A DNA stretch of 64,000 nt from Rosa chinensis. Lineage: Eukaryota; Streptophyta; Magnoliopsida; Rosales; Rosaceae. The DNA is taken from contig NC_037090.1 of NCBI RefSeq assembly GCF_002994745.2, forward strand, positions 27,200,501-27,264,500, read 5' to 3'. How positions within the stretch are numbered: the first letter of the stretch is position 1; every line of letters begins with the position of its first letter. Below, one piece after another: positions 1 to 11,274 of the stretch. The notes under the pieces are model-generated. The model had not been told where the DNA came from. It saw only the letters and a program-made list of their open reading frames with translations, and did not search any database. The position numbers and the translations under genes were made by a program.

Positions 1-228
1 ACTTGAAATGTACAAGTGCTGGTATGTGACCCTTTTTGTTGCTGGAGAAAAAATTGTTCTATTATTTTGAGGTAAACGTCATTGGCAAAGTTAAAAAAAA
101 TAGTTGATGGTGAGAAGCAAATTGAACAACATAGTCTGATCATCTGGTAATCACTGATGATTTCTTTCTAGTTTCATTACCTCCTTTCCAAACAAGGTTG
201 TAAAGGGTACAAATGCGAGACTGCTTAT

Positions 229-330
229 GTAACAAAACAGGTTTCGAAAGAGGGGAAATCGGCCACATTAACATTACCTTCTGGAGAGGTCTGTTTGATA
301 TCTAAAAACTATGCAGCAATAGTTGGACAA
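229..330 (+). pseudogene. rpl2: Plastid rpl2-like fragment
   Basis: One frame reads [15 protein letters not shown] followed by [12 protein letters not shown], which closely follows the middle of chloroplast ribosomal protein L2 as I remember it. There is no start, and similarity fades after residue Q near 330 into unrelated sequence. The family member is a large-subunit ribosomal protein of plastids. A short isolated piece next to nuclear transposons is best read as a degraded plastid-to-nucleus insertion. A mitochondrial rpl2 origin is possible. Confidence 0.6.
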
Positions 331-650
331 GCTACAAGAATTTTGTTGAAACGAACTGACATAATCATGACATTCTACCAAATATTTGTATTTTCATTGA
401 TGATTAATTTCTAATGTTATATCCATCTTCGCGCAAATTCCTCATGGCAGTTATTAGCTAGCCAATGTAGGAGCAAGTGATTATAATGGATTTATAGTGA
501 TCATCATGAAGATGATGGTATGGCTTCACATGATAGACCTAAGTGTGTGAGGGCACCTAATTAAAGGACACCAATTGATCCCAAAATGAAAGGTGTTAAT
601 GACAAAGAGAGATTTGATGAAAGGGCTTAACACCCTTACTGGAAAATGAC
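331..650. other. Intergenic DNA left of the CACTA element
   Basis: AT-rich sequence with no coding signal that I can support. Its last three bases (GAC, 648-650) are the left target-site copy of the CACTA insertion. Confidence 0.5.
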
Positions 651-660
651 CACTATGCCA

Positions 661-1385
661 ATAATAGCTTCAGACGACAGATTATATCTGTTGTCTGATA
701 TGCAAATTATATGTAGTCTATCCAGCTGTCATCTCTTATAGCATCAGACGACAGATATCCTCTGTCATCTGTTCTCACTCAGACAACAGAAGTTTTGTAA
801 GGCTCTGTCGTCTGAACAACCCAACTTTGAAGGATATGGAACTTTCTATAGTTATTAATCATATACAACGACATATTAATGTTGTTGAAATGAGGTACAA
901 ACTACAGTTTTAATAAAACCTCTGTCGTCTTAAGACAAATAAGAAAACATATATATGTGGTCTGAAGTTACCAAAATAAAGACTTGTTTGACAATCTATT
1001 GTTTGAATGCATTTTTAACGACATTTAATTGTTGTTTGTAAATCAATTATAATTGGGTAAATTATGCTCATATGTCGTCTAAGTAGTTGTAAGACTTTAT
1101 TTTTATGTCGTCTGTCTCGTATTCCAACCACAATTTTAAGTTTTTATGTTGTCTGATAGAAAATAAAACTTCGCGTTTCTGTTGTTTGATAATCAATTGA
1201 ACTTCATTTTTATGTTGTCTGTTAGAAGTATTTATGTTGTTTGATAGTGAATTGAACTTCAGTTTTCTGTTGTTTGTTAAAAGCATATCTGTTGTTTGAT
1301 AGTGAATTGAACTTCAGTTTTCTGTTGTCTGTTAAAGGCATCTTTGTTGTTTGACAGTGAAATAAACTTTAGTTTTCTGTTGTTA
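661..1385. repeat. Left subterminal repeats of the CACTA element
   Basis: Repeated variants of TCAGACGACAGA and TGTTGTCTGA occur in both orientations. From about 1190 to 1385 they grade into tandem units of roughly 55-60 bp containing GAATTGAACTTCAGTTTTCT. In CACTA elements such arrays bind the transposase; that role is inferred here. Confidence 0.7.
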
Positions 1386-1708
1386 CTGTATTTGTGATAC
1401 AACATATCATAAACCTGCATTTGTTGGATTTGAACCATAGCAAACCTCATTCTGTACAGTAGTCAATCGAGAAAGGCAGATTAATTATAAGATCTGAAAT
1501 CAACAAATTCCTCATTGCATAAATCAACCCACCAAAATACATTCCCATCAGTAGCATAATACTAAACTAGCTAGCATGCTAGCCTTTACATTAAATGATT
1601 TTAATGACTGCCATTGTTGCACGGATCTTAATCTAACTAAGACAAAAACCTAGTAGCATCCATAGAGTAGTTACAGCAACTGCATGCATTTGTTCAACAC
1701 TTTCCATC

Positions 1709-1872
1709 AGTTCTGTCAAAATGCACAAAAGCAGTTCCTAGCCACTACTACTGCTCATAACCTACCAGAAACAAAAGCATATATATAGGCAGTTCTGTCA
1801 AAATGCACAAAAGCAGTTCCTAGACACTACTACTGCTCATAACCTACCAGAAACAAAAGCATATATATAGGC
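1709..1872. repeat. 82-bp tandem duplication
   Basis: Two adjacent copies (1709-1790 and 1791-1872) begin AGTTCTGTCAAAATGC and are nearly identical. They lie just downstream of the Ulp1-like stop codon, inside the CACTA element. No function is visible. Confidence 0.85.
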
Positions 1873-1878
1873 TGATAC

Positions 1879-2807
1879 TTAATTTTCTGGGAACTTCAAA
1901 ACATGCTCAGCCCATTCTGCTCGGATCTCATCAATATCATTGACTGTGTAAACCAAATTTGACCTCGTTCCCCACTGCAATAAAGAAATGCAGCAAATTA
2001 AATATGAAAGTTTCATGCACAGAGCATGCACGTACTATATCATTAAACAATAAAGTCCATAGGTAAGCAGTTGATCAATTTTACCTTCATACTAAAATCC
2101 AAGTTCTTGTCCTCCACAATTTCTTTCATGTAACGCATAATGAAATATCCACAAGTCTTGTCATTTTTTTGCTCTGGAATACCTTGAAAATATAGAATTA
2201 AGATAATGGAAGGTGAAATATACAATGAACTACATAAAACTAACCACTACAAAAAGTTCAACCGACTCACAGCAAGATTCTTCCATTGAATTACTTTCCT
2301 TCCTTTCCGATTCTTGTGAGCATTATAGATTTTAATGGAGCTTCAAACAGAAAATGATAATTAGTAAACAAGTCCAGTACATGACCAAGTAACACCAACT
2401 GATCAATCACTATAGTACAATATAAGAGACTTACTTGTTGACAATAGATTTCCATTCCCCAGTATCGAGTCGCCTTTTAAGTGGATCCATGAAGTGCACG
2501 ACTTCTTCATTTGGGTTCACAATCGTCAGCATCCAATGAGCACTATAGGATAACATAAAATTAAAAAAATCTGTTATATTACCATTAACAATATAACTTG
2601 GCAGACCAGATGCTTAAATTACTTTTTACGTACCCTGAGTTATATGGAACCACAAAGATTTGCCCTAACCTCCCTTGCCTATAGCGATCTGACAAAGACC
2701 GAGCCCTTTCAGTGGGATTTCCACACCCAAGTGTACCAGTCTGATCAGGATCGACAAAGGCAACCATATCCACCATCCTACACTTCTTCAAGACTTCATG
2801 AAGGTAG
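1879..2807 (-). CDS. Ulp1-like cysteine peptidase (C48), C-terminal exons, carried by the CACTA element
   Basis: Five minus-strand segments look like exons: 2807-2634, 2542-2435, 2340-2271, 2182-2085 and 1974-1879. They encode a Ulp1/SENP-type catalytic domain: VPYNSGAHWMLTIVNP supplies the histidine, VVHFMDPL the aspartate, and PEQKNDKTCGYFIMRYMKE the glutamine and nucleophilic cysteine, ending at LKFPEN and a stop at 1879-1881. This family cleaves SUMO-like modifiers, and plant transposons often carry such domains. Most junctions have GT and AG borders. The junction 2271/2182 does not keep frame with the borders I chose, so there is either a frameshift or a misplaced splice. The N-terminal part was not found; transcription would start nearer 5700. 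Catalytic residues are all present. Confidence 0.6.
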
Positions 2808-5800
2808 CTACAAATTATTTTGGAATATAGAGCACTGAACTCATACATCTTATATAATGTATATGTATATAGGTACATAGAACCAACTTCATTCATAAAC
2901 ATACCAATTGGTTAAACTATCACCTAGGATCAGCATAATTCAATTCTATACCATCCATCATTTTTCCAGATATATACACATATACAACAGCTAGGAGCTA
3001 AATTTAGTATCACCAAACTAGTTCACCACATGCATATAAACAGATACAAACAACCAACTAAATTCATCAACATACCAATTAGCTAATTTAACAAACTAAC
3101 TATGCTATTCACGTAAAACATACCAGAAGATTACTGCTTACCTTAATTTGCTTAAGTCACAGCCTAGCTAATCACCATTCCCAGTGCTCCAACCTTTCAC
3201 TACAGCAACAATAATAGCAATGCAATATCGAAAGAAGAGAGCTGTGCTGTAAGGTAGTTTCTGCAGAATTCCAAAAGAAGTTAGCACCTATCCATGACTT
3301 CTTGGATCAGCAATTTATGGACTACAAGTGATTAGGATACTCATATCTTTTTTTTCTTTTTTTTTGTGTGTGCGTGAGTGTCACTCATATGGAAGTTATA
3401 TGCATATTGCAGATCATTAAATCAAGTACAAAAGCAGTTTAACAATAACTATATATCAATTGATAAAAATCATAGAACTGTTTTCATTACTGTGGAGCAT
3501 CTAAAACAAAAGATGATCTTATTGTTCAAAAAATAGGCTATATAAGTTTGAGGTTTGCTTGGTTACAGTCGCTCTTGGAACAGTTTTCAAAAAATAGTTG
3601 GTCTAGTTTTTTGATGCGAAAATAGTTGGTCTAGTTGAGCCTATCCAAAAGTTGCTTGTTCCAGTTCTATCTACACAAAAAGTGGTGCAAGAGCTGCAAT
3701 GACATTGCTGGTTCAATGTCAGCTTCCCTATTATAGTGAAAAACAGAAAACATGTCAAGATAAAACCCACTTCTCTGTAATGGAAATTTGTTTCTAAGAA
3801 CGTTGCAGCAACAAACACCTCACAATTACAAAGACCCTCACGATTCATACAGTTAGACCAGCTCTATCAAAATAGGCTAAACAAAAGAATATGCATCCCC
3901 AAGCTACCACTCTGTAACAACAGAAAACATATAAGATTGACTAAGGGATCTGGTATAACTTAAATGACTGCAAGAATTTGCAGCTTATTGGCAATAGTTA
4001 CTCTTAAAAGAACAAAACAGAGAATAATCAGAAGAATCGAAGAGCACACAGTTCATTTCAAGCACAACACTAGAGACCAAAACACTGGAGGCAAGAACCA
4101 CATAGCTAGCAAACAGCAGAAGAAAAAACACATAAAAGGGCACATAACTCCAGTCACAAAATCTAAAAACAAAAGAACAAACTATAGCAACTCAGAATAT
4201 ATATCAACTTCTACTGGCATTACTTTGTTCAAACACGTCTTTGTATAATTGTGTGTGTAACGTACAGGCATCACTGACTATATGCTAAGGCACCTTGAAG
4301 TAGGAAGTTCAAACAAGCAATTCTATTATTGCCAAAAAGAAAAAGAAAAAAGAAATTTCCAGTACAATATTCACAGGGGAGAAAGAATCCAAGAAAAGAC
4401 AAGTACATAGTTACTATTTTTTTTCACACTTGAGCTGTCAAGAAAAATGAAGTTGAATGAAGAAAAATTTTGTAGAGGTTTACCTGCGAACTGTTTTGTT
4501 TATCAGGGACTCTTTTTTGTCAGGAAGAGGATGGGCTAGTGTGAAAGTTGTTGTTTCATTTCCTGTTTGTGGCGTAAAGGTTTCCACGTCTAGATAGATG
4601 CCTTTGACTATGGAGCCATTTGCTTCATTGATTTTGATCTGGAATGTATGGATTTGGCCTTTTGTCTACTCTATTACTTGTGGAACTGTGTCTTGTGTTA
4701 GAGATGGGTTCTTGTTTATCAGGTCTCTGCACATAATAAGAAGAAATAATTTAAAAGAAAGAAAAAAAAGAGCAATGAGTGAATGTAAAAGATGCGAAAT
4801 AAAGTTGCATCAGCACTAACTTAATAGTAAAAATGATGCAGTTTAGAAATCTTAGAATGCATTGACATATATTCAAACATACATTAGCAAATAAACTGTA
4901 CCTAAATATTATAATCTATCACTTATAAATGGACTGTAGAACCTTGTTGTTCTCAAAGACAAATTCTACATAAATTATCATGATCAATCGTATTGGTATT
5001 GCATTTGTTTCACAACTGCAAGAAGCTTGAGTGTATGTTATCCATCACATAGCTATCAATATATCTATCATTATTGGATACAATTTCAAAACTGGCAAAA
5101 CAGATGCCAAATATCAAAACTTCAAAAGTCCAATAGTTTCTGGCAAAAAGAAATCGAACCCAGACAGGACCAATACAAGAGTACAACTCAATTGAAAATT
5201 CTCAAATTTGAAATCACTCAAATCAGTAAGACAATAATAGGAAGACAATAAGCAAATATTCATACAACTCTTCTCAGTTACCAATCATTCATTATTCATA
5301 GTATCATACATAAGAACTGAATACCCAGAAAGGCAGCAACTTACCAAGCTTGAAGAATTCGAAATCGAACCAGAAATCGAACCAAACTTGAGGACGTCTA
5401 TGCTTTGCTGCAAATTGAACACATGAAATTGAAAACCCAGAAAGCAAGAGACCGATTGATTGAAGAATGAAGCTTGAAGAGTGAAAAAAAGAAACCGAGA
5501 AACCCAGACTTGAAGATTGAAGACTTACCAAACTTACTTTACCCAAACTTCTATACCCAAAACTTCCATACCCAAACTTGCTTTGCCGGAATCGTAGGAG
5601 GATGAGAGTGTGTGTGAGCTTGAGAGGGTGAAAGGGATTGAGGGTGGATTGAGGGACTGAGGTTCATGAGAGTGAGATCGAGCGTGCGAGGGAGAGATTG
5701 GCTGAGAGTCAGAGGCGGCAAAACAAGCCCGAGTTTTTAGATCTAGGGTTGGTTCTTTTTTTCTTTCAGCTAAGGGAAAGGTCCTAGCAAAAGGAGCCCG

Positions 5801-5870
5801 AGTTTTTCTTTTTTAGCCAAGGGAGGGATCGAATACTTTAGATTAGCAAATTAGCTGTCAGTTTCCCATT
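2808..5870. other. CACTA internal region without a recognised gene
   Basis: The open frames here are short and unlike known proteins. A possible exon on the minus strand (about 4660-4490) has a readable frame ending at a GTAAAC donor-like site and could belong to the N-terminal half of the Ulp1-like gene, but I cannot assign it. No transposase motifs were seen. Confidence 0.4.
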
Positions 5871-5872
5871 TA

Positions 5873-6150
5873 CTCAGACGACATATGAATGTAGTCCTAA
5901 TTTTCCACTTGTTTCCCATTTACTCAGAAGACATATGAATGTTGTCCTAAATTTTCACTTTTTCATGCAAATTTATCAGTTCTTTCAGACGACAGATATC
6001 TGTCGTCTTAATTTTCTAACTTACTAAAAAGTGAAATAGTATGGATTCTCATGCTATTCAGACTACATAATTAATTTATATGTCGTCTAAAGAAGTTTAA
6101 AAGATTCAGACGACAGAAAACAAAAATTCTGTCGTCTGAAGGCATTATTG
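5873..6150. repeat. Right subterminal repeats of the CACTA element
   Basis: Motifs such as TCAGACGACATATGAATG, TCAGACGACAGA and TCTGTCGTCTGAA recur up to the terminal repeat, mirroring those at the left end. The last ones form a local inverted repeat around 6105-6140. Confidence 0.75.
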
Positions 6151-6161
6151 GCATAGTGGAC

Positions 6162-7620
6162 ACTGACTACTTGACTAATAATACGATGAAAGGATGTGAC
6201 ACTACATTAGAAGAAATTTACTACATTATGAAGAGTTTACATCTATTGATGTTTATAAACAGACAATCGAACCGAAAGAAATCAATTATTTTGCTTGCTC
6301 TTAACATACACTAGTGATGTGAACTGTCTATGACACCCCACTCTTAGACATACATTAAACTTTGGATATGAGACATGTTAATGCAATTCTAGCGATGACA
6401 TATATAAACTAAGCATCCATCCTCATCCGATCATTTTGGATCATTTTCGTGTCTATATTGTGTTTAGTGTAAGCCGTTAGAGTTCTATCACATTATTTCT
6501 TATATAAGTATTACTACTAACCCTTAATACAAAAGGATAAATCCTAAGGTTAAACTTATGTCGTTCTGAATATAAGCGCAAGATTATCACCCACCTCAAC
6601 TTGTTCAACTTGCCTGTAAAATAAGCTTGAGCTAAAATGGCAAGAATGAAGTGGGATGAGCTGTAGATCATGATTCAAATCTTCTAGTAAACACACCCGA
6701 AAAGCAAATTATGCGTGCATTGCAATCAGTAGATAATGATGATGATCAAATAGGCCAAATTGGGTTGTCAACTTCTCTGTACTTGGTGGAGGAAAACATC
6801 CAAAAGACATGTATCGCGCTAGTAGGCCAGAAACCTCCAAGGTAGTAGGGCACCCAGAATTTGCTCCTTAACAATACGTACATGCATAGCTACAAGACAC
6901 TAATGTGTGCATGCATGTGATCTATAAAAGATCATGGTTCTGTATAGCTTATTTGTTTTCTTTTTTATTTTTATAAGGGACCCCATTACTGCGCTGTTTA
7001 CGAGAATGAGATATGTGATTATTGTAAGAAGGAATTCATGAGTTTCACGCCCTGAATTTCCAGGTCCCAAGCATTTGTCTCTAGAAAATAAATTGGGGAA
7101 GCTGCAGACCACATCCTTGGTTTGTTTTTCTAAACTAATATTGCTGTCAGTCCCAAACACTCATAAAGCTAAAGATGCTAGTGGTACGTACTACCACATT
7201 GATGAAGGGTATCAAAGACACTGAAAGGTACATGTGAAGTAGTTACTTTGTCTTGTCAAATGATCGATCAACAGGGTTACATGCACTTCCCATGACAGAT
7301 ATGATGGTAGAGTTTACAGTTGCAGCAGTGTAAGGATGAAGGAAGAAGTAGATTCATCTATTTTCAAGATCTATCTGAAGGAGTACTTTTACATTAAGAA
7401 TGTTGGTTTCAACAGTAGAAAGTAAAAAGAATATGAATAGAGGAAGGTTTTTGTTTGCTTTCTGTCAAAAAGGTGGCTCAAATCTAGATGACCCTTAAAA
7501 CTCCATCCTAATATTCTCGAAATACCAAAACTTGAATTCCAAGTAACAAAATCAGACACCAAACCTTAAATCTTTAATTTTACTTTGGTCATAAGCACAT
7601 ACAATACAAATAATGTAAAA
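6162..7620. other. Intergenic DNA
   Basis: AT-rich DNA between the CACTA element and the next MITE-like element. I see no convincing coding region, RNA gene or element border. Confidence 0.5.
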
Positions 7621-7980
7621 GCGTCTCCAATAACTTCCCTATATCTTTTTTTTTTTTTTTTTTGTCCATTTACTCTATTTTTAGGGATTTTTTTCCCATT
7701 AATCCCATTAAGTTTTTTTAATTCCCTCTTACCCAATACACTCTAAAGGGCTCTTCCCTAATACCCCATTAAGATTTTTTTTTTTGTTTTGAATTTTTTT
7801 TAATATCATTTTACCCCTCACCCCTTTGTTACTTAGAGAGAGAGAGAGAGAGAGAGAATGGATGAGAGAGAAACCATAGGAGACTTTGCCGGAGCCCGTC
7901 ACCGGTCGCCGAAATCCAGTCACCGGTCGCCGGATTCTGGTCACAGGAATTTGTTGAAAATCTCACCAGAAAAGTTTTTT

Positions 7981-8268
7981 TGCCCCCGATAGACATCTAT
8001 TGCCCCCAATAGACCTATATTGCCTCCTATTGCCCCCCAATAGACGTCTATTGCCCCCCAATAGACGTCTATTGCCCCCCAATAGAACTTTTGGTAGCCG
8101 GAATAGGAACTAATCTTCCTAAAATTAGACAGATAAAACTTTGATTAAAGAAAAAACGAAGAAATTATATCAATTTTAAAACGTCTATTGCCTCCCAATA
8201 GACGTCTATTGCTTCCCAATAGACGTCTATTGCCTCCCAATATACGTCTATTGCCCCCCCAATAGACC
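7981..8268. repeat. Minisatellite of palindromic units
   Basis: Two blocks (about 7981-8094 and 8179-8268) are built of 20-22-bp units of the form TTGCCCCCCAATAGACGTC. Each junction contains CAATAGACGTCTATTG, a perfect 16-bp palindrome. Units vary by C-run length and T/C changes. The array lies downstream of the minus-strand RPS2-like fragment. Confidence 0.85.
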
Positions 8269-8522
8269 TGTAGCACAAGATTGATTGAATTAAGGCAAGA
8301 ACAAAAACATGACTAAATTAAAGGATCTCATCCTTTAATTGATTGAACCATAAGCACCTCATCCTTCTTTGCGCTCTTAGCCTCCTCTATAACCCCCACT
8401 CGCTCACTGCAACAAAAACACACACATCAATCTCACTCAATCAAAACATTAAACACCTGGTGCGCACCAAAAACACCAACACACCTAGTCTCAATTTCGG
8501 CCGAAACGGCGCCGCTCTTCTT

Positions 8523-8960
8523 CTACTGAAGCATGAACGTCTTGGTGATCAAATTGCAGAACAGGTACACAAATTGCACCGAGGAATTACACGGAATCGG
8601 ATACGTGATCTTGTTGTAGTACTCGATAGGCATGTCCGAGTCCACAAACGAACCAATTGGAATCTGCAACCTATGCGCCTCGAGAATCACCGACGACTTC
8701 CTCTCAGAGTCGAAAACCACGAGGCAGTCCGGTGGCTGAGTCAGTCCGAAGACGATCTTCTTCCGGCGAGACCTGAACTTCTTAGGGCAGTGACTATTGG
8801 TGAGGAAGCCGTCGGTGCGCCAGAGAGTGTTCATGGAGGGAGAGTAGCAGCCGATCTTCTTGGTCATTTGTTTGACGATTTCGTCCCAGAGGGAGTTGGT
8901 GTTGATGAACATGAAGCGGGCCTTGTTCTCGGCCATGGCGGCGATGAAAATCAGACGAAT
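8523..8960 (-). pseudogene. Mitochondrial ribosomal protein S2-like C-terminal fragment
   Basis: The frame from an ATG at 8936 to TAG at 8523 encodes 137 residues. Segments such as GGFLTNS-like (here DGFLTNSHCPKKFRSR), QPPDCLVVFDSERKSSV and SVQFVYLFCNLITKTF are characteristic of plant mitochondrial RPS2, a small-subunit ribosomal protein. The frame stays open upstream (FIAAMAENKARFMF) but then runs directly into 14-3-3-like sequence, so the N-terminal half of RPS2, including its mitochondrial targeting region, is missing. It is therefore a captured or rearranged gene piece. Whether the chimera is transcribed cannot be told. Conserved residues are largely preserved, so capture may be recent or the frame selected. 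Confidence 0.7.
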
Positions 8961-9020
8961 CCTCAGGATGTTAGCGCAGACCTCAGAGAGCTCGGCCTCA
9001 ACCTTGGATCTGTACTCCTT
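8961..9020 (-). pseudogene. 14-3-3-like fragment fused in frame to the RPS2 piece
   Basis: In the same frame and directly upstream of the RPS2 piece lies KEYRSKVEAELSEVCANILR, which resembles the conserved 14-3-3 segment that follows the dimer region (YRxKVEAELSxIC). Just upstream there is a CTCTCTCGCAG sequence that could be a retained splice acceptor. The piece is only about 20 residues, so the family call rests on a short match. The sequence further upstream to about 9282 is not recognised. Confidence 0.5.
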
Positions 9021-9795
9021 GCCGGAGGAGAAGGCGGCCCTGCGAGAGAGACTACACCGACAATGATCTGCAATCCGAGCTCGCCCATCTCTGTCGTTGT
9101 AGCTCTGAAGCAGCTCGCTGGAGAAGGTGGCGACGTAGATTCAGGCGAAGGGAGGAGATGCAGCAGGTCGCCGGCGTCGATATGGAGAGGGAGACTGGTC
9201 TGGAGAGAGAGAAAGAGGAGAGAGGAGAGAATAGAGAAGAGAAAGAGATCGGGATGAGAGAGTGGCATGGCATGTAATTCATTAATTAGATTGAGGGCAG
9301 AATAGTTATTTCGTTTTAAATTTGGTTAGTGGGAATAAAAATCTCTTACTGGGGTAAGTGGATAACTTTGGCTCATTTTGGGGGTTTTGGTCAAGGACCC
9401 TTTTTTTTTTGTATCAATTTTAGGAAGAAAAAAAACATCTTTTTGCTACGACAGCTTCCGTACCTATCTCTGTTTTAGAGAATGTGAATAGAGAGAAAGC
9501 AAAATTCTCTATATTTACAGCAAACTCTAAATTTATTGGCAATTAACTTTTCAGAAATTTTCACTATTTTCTCTCTTTTCTTTCAAAGTAAATTTATTTC
9601 AAATTTCCAAGCATTAATTATTTAATTAAATTTTTGAAAATTTAATAATATTTATATCACTATATTTATAAATTATACTGAATTTGATAGGGAGGTTGTT
9701 GGAATTAAGAAAGAAAAATTATAGAAATTTTAAATTTTTAGTCCATATAAGAAGAATTTTATAGGAAACATGTTGGAGATACTTTAATAAGTAAA

Positions 9796-11274
9796 GGATT
9801 AAATTCAGTTTACCCCCCTGAGGTTTGGGGGTATTTTCATGTTAGTCCCTGTCCTCTCAATTTTAACAGTTTACCCCCCAAGCTTTCCAATTTCAATCAG
9901 CCGTGTCCAATTTCTACTATTCCGTCCAATTTGGACCGTTAAGTTTTGAGGGCTAAAATGGTCATTTCAAGACAAAAAAAAAAACTATAAAAAAAAAGGA
10001 ATTTTTTTTTCTTTTTTCATTTTTTTTTTCATTAAATTTTTTTTTTCCATCTTTTTTTTTTAATATAAATTTTGTCTTCAACCTATACACCACAAGTTAT
10101 AATAGGTTTATAAAAACAAAAAAAATACTCTAGGTGGTTGAAAGTTGCTCGCTGATCTACGATATTATGATATATCTCCGATAAAGAGAAGTATCTTAGG
10201 ATATATCCCCAATAAAGTGAAGAAATGTCTGTGTAAAATTATTTTTTACAGATATTTACAGATAAAGTGTAAAATCATGAAGAAATATCTGTGTAAAATC
10301 ATTTTTTACAGATATTTTATAGATAAAGTGTAAAATAATTTTTTAGAGATATTTCTTCACTTTATTAGGGATCTCCTAAAATTCTTCACTTTATCGGAGA
10401 TATATCACAAATATCGTAGATCAGCGAGCGGCTTTCAACCACCTAGAGTATCTTTTTGTTCTTATAAACCTATTATAACTTGTGGTGTATAGGTTGAAGA
10501 CAAAAAAAAGGGGTAAACTGAATTTAATCCTTTTTTTTTGTCTTCAACCTATACACCACAAGTTATAATAGGTTTATAAGAACAAAAAGATACTCTAGGT
10601 GGTTGAAAGCTGCTCGCTGATCTACGATATTTGTGATATATCTCCGATAAAGTGAAGAATTTTAGGAGATATCCCCAATAAAGTGAAGAAATATCTCTAA
10701 AAAATTATTTTACACTTTATCTATAAATATCTGTAAAAAATGATTTTACACAGATATTTCTTCATGATTTTACACTTTATCTGTAAATATCTGTAAAAAA
10801 TAATTTTACACAGACATTTCTTCACTTTATTGGGGATATATCCTAAGATACTTCTCTTTATCGGAGATATATCATAATATCGTAGATCAGCGAGCAACTT
10901 TCAACCACCTAGAGTTTTTGTTTTTGTTTTTATAAACCTATTATAACTTGTGGTGTATAGGTTGAAGACAAAATTTATATTAAAAAAAAAAGATGGAAAA
11001 AAAAATTTTAATGAAAAAAAAACAGAAAAAAAAAAGAAAAAAAACAAAAAAAGAGAAAAAAAAATTCCTTTTTTTTATAGTTTTTTTTTTGTCTTGAAAT
11101 GACCATTTTAGCCCTCAAAAGTCAGACTTAACGGTCCAAATTGGACGGAATAGTAGAAATTGGACATGGCTGATTGAAATTGGAAAGCTTGGGGGGTAAA
11201 CTGTTAAAATTGAGAGGACAGGGATTAACATGAAAATACCCCCAAACCTCAGGGGGGTAAACTGAATTTAATCC
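9796..11274. mobile_element. Foldback Mutator-like element (non-autonomous), 1479 bp
   Basis: It starts GGATTAAATTCAGTTTACCC and ends with the reverse complement. It is flanked by the 9-bp duplication ATAAGTAAA (9787-9795 and 11275-11283), the Mutator hallmark. Terminal repeats extend over about 190 bp. The inside holds four alternating inverted copies of a roughly 220-bp unit (from about 10073, 10295, 10540 and 10760), so almost the whole element is self-complementary; a piece of terminal repeat sits at the centre near 10512-10532. The related UGT copy 2 has the uninterrupted site, a single ATAAGTAAA in reverse complement near 21590. The ends resemble those of the autonomous MULE at 43651-48828. 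Confidence 0.95.

Larger units (their letters stand above)
651..6158. mobile_element. CACTA (En/Spm-type) transposon, 5.5 kb
   Basis: The left end begins CACTATGCCAATAAT and the right end is its reverse complement, ATTATTGGCATAGTG; the inverted repeats extend to about 30 bp through TTCAGACGACAG with two mismatches. The element is flanked by the 3-bp duplication GAC at 648-650 and 6159-6161, the size expected for CACTA elements. Subterminal regions are packed with copies of CAGACGACAGA-like motifs in both orientations, as expected for transposase binding regions. The only recognisable protein is a Ulp1-like peptidase on the minus strand (1879-2807). I found no TNP2-type transposase, so it is probably non-autonomous. 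The terminal repeats are still well matched, so the insertion is not very old. Confidence 0.92.
7664..9400. mobile_element. Putative Pack-type insertion carrying a gene chimera
   Basis: This segment separates two halves of a MITE and has poly-T on both sides (up to 7663 and 9401-9410), which may be the target duplication. The ends (GTCCATTTACT on the left; the reverse complement of the right end starts GGGTCCTTGACC) are only loosely similar, so the terminal repeats are weak evidence. It contains a minisatellite and pieces of two unrelated host genes, as gene-capturing DNA transposons do. A Helitron or plain filler DNA are alternatives. Confidence 0.4.
7621..9783. mobile_element. MITE-like element split by a later insertion
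   Basis: The left piece (GCGTCTCCAATAACTTCCCT at 7621) and right piece (TTGGAGATAC ending near 9780) are complementary ends. The sequence at about 9440-9530 is a reverse complement of part of a related solo element at 37732-37838. The relative reads through where this copy is interrupted, between the poly-T at about 7645 and about 9411. Superfamily is uncertain (hAT- or Mutator-like). The right piece also occurs next to UGT copy 2 (21595-21716), so it was there before the UGT duplication. Confidence 0.55.

Noticed and set aside
7981..8268. CRISPR-like array
   Set aside because: Repeats are contiguous without unique spacers, and the genome is plant nuclear DNA.
8343..9257. 304-residue plus-strand open frame
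   Set aside because: It is antisense to the RPS2-like and 14-3-3-like pieces, whose conserved motifs are on the minus strand; composition is that of a shadow frame.
10145..10333. 62-residue open frame in the foldback element
   Set aside because: It is made of repeated motifs of the palindromic units and has no coding features.
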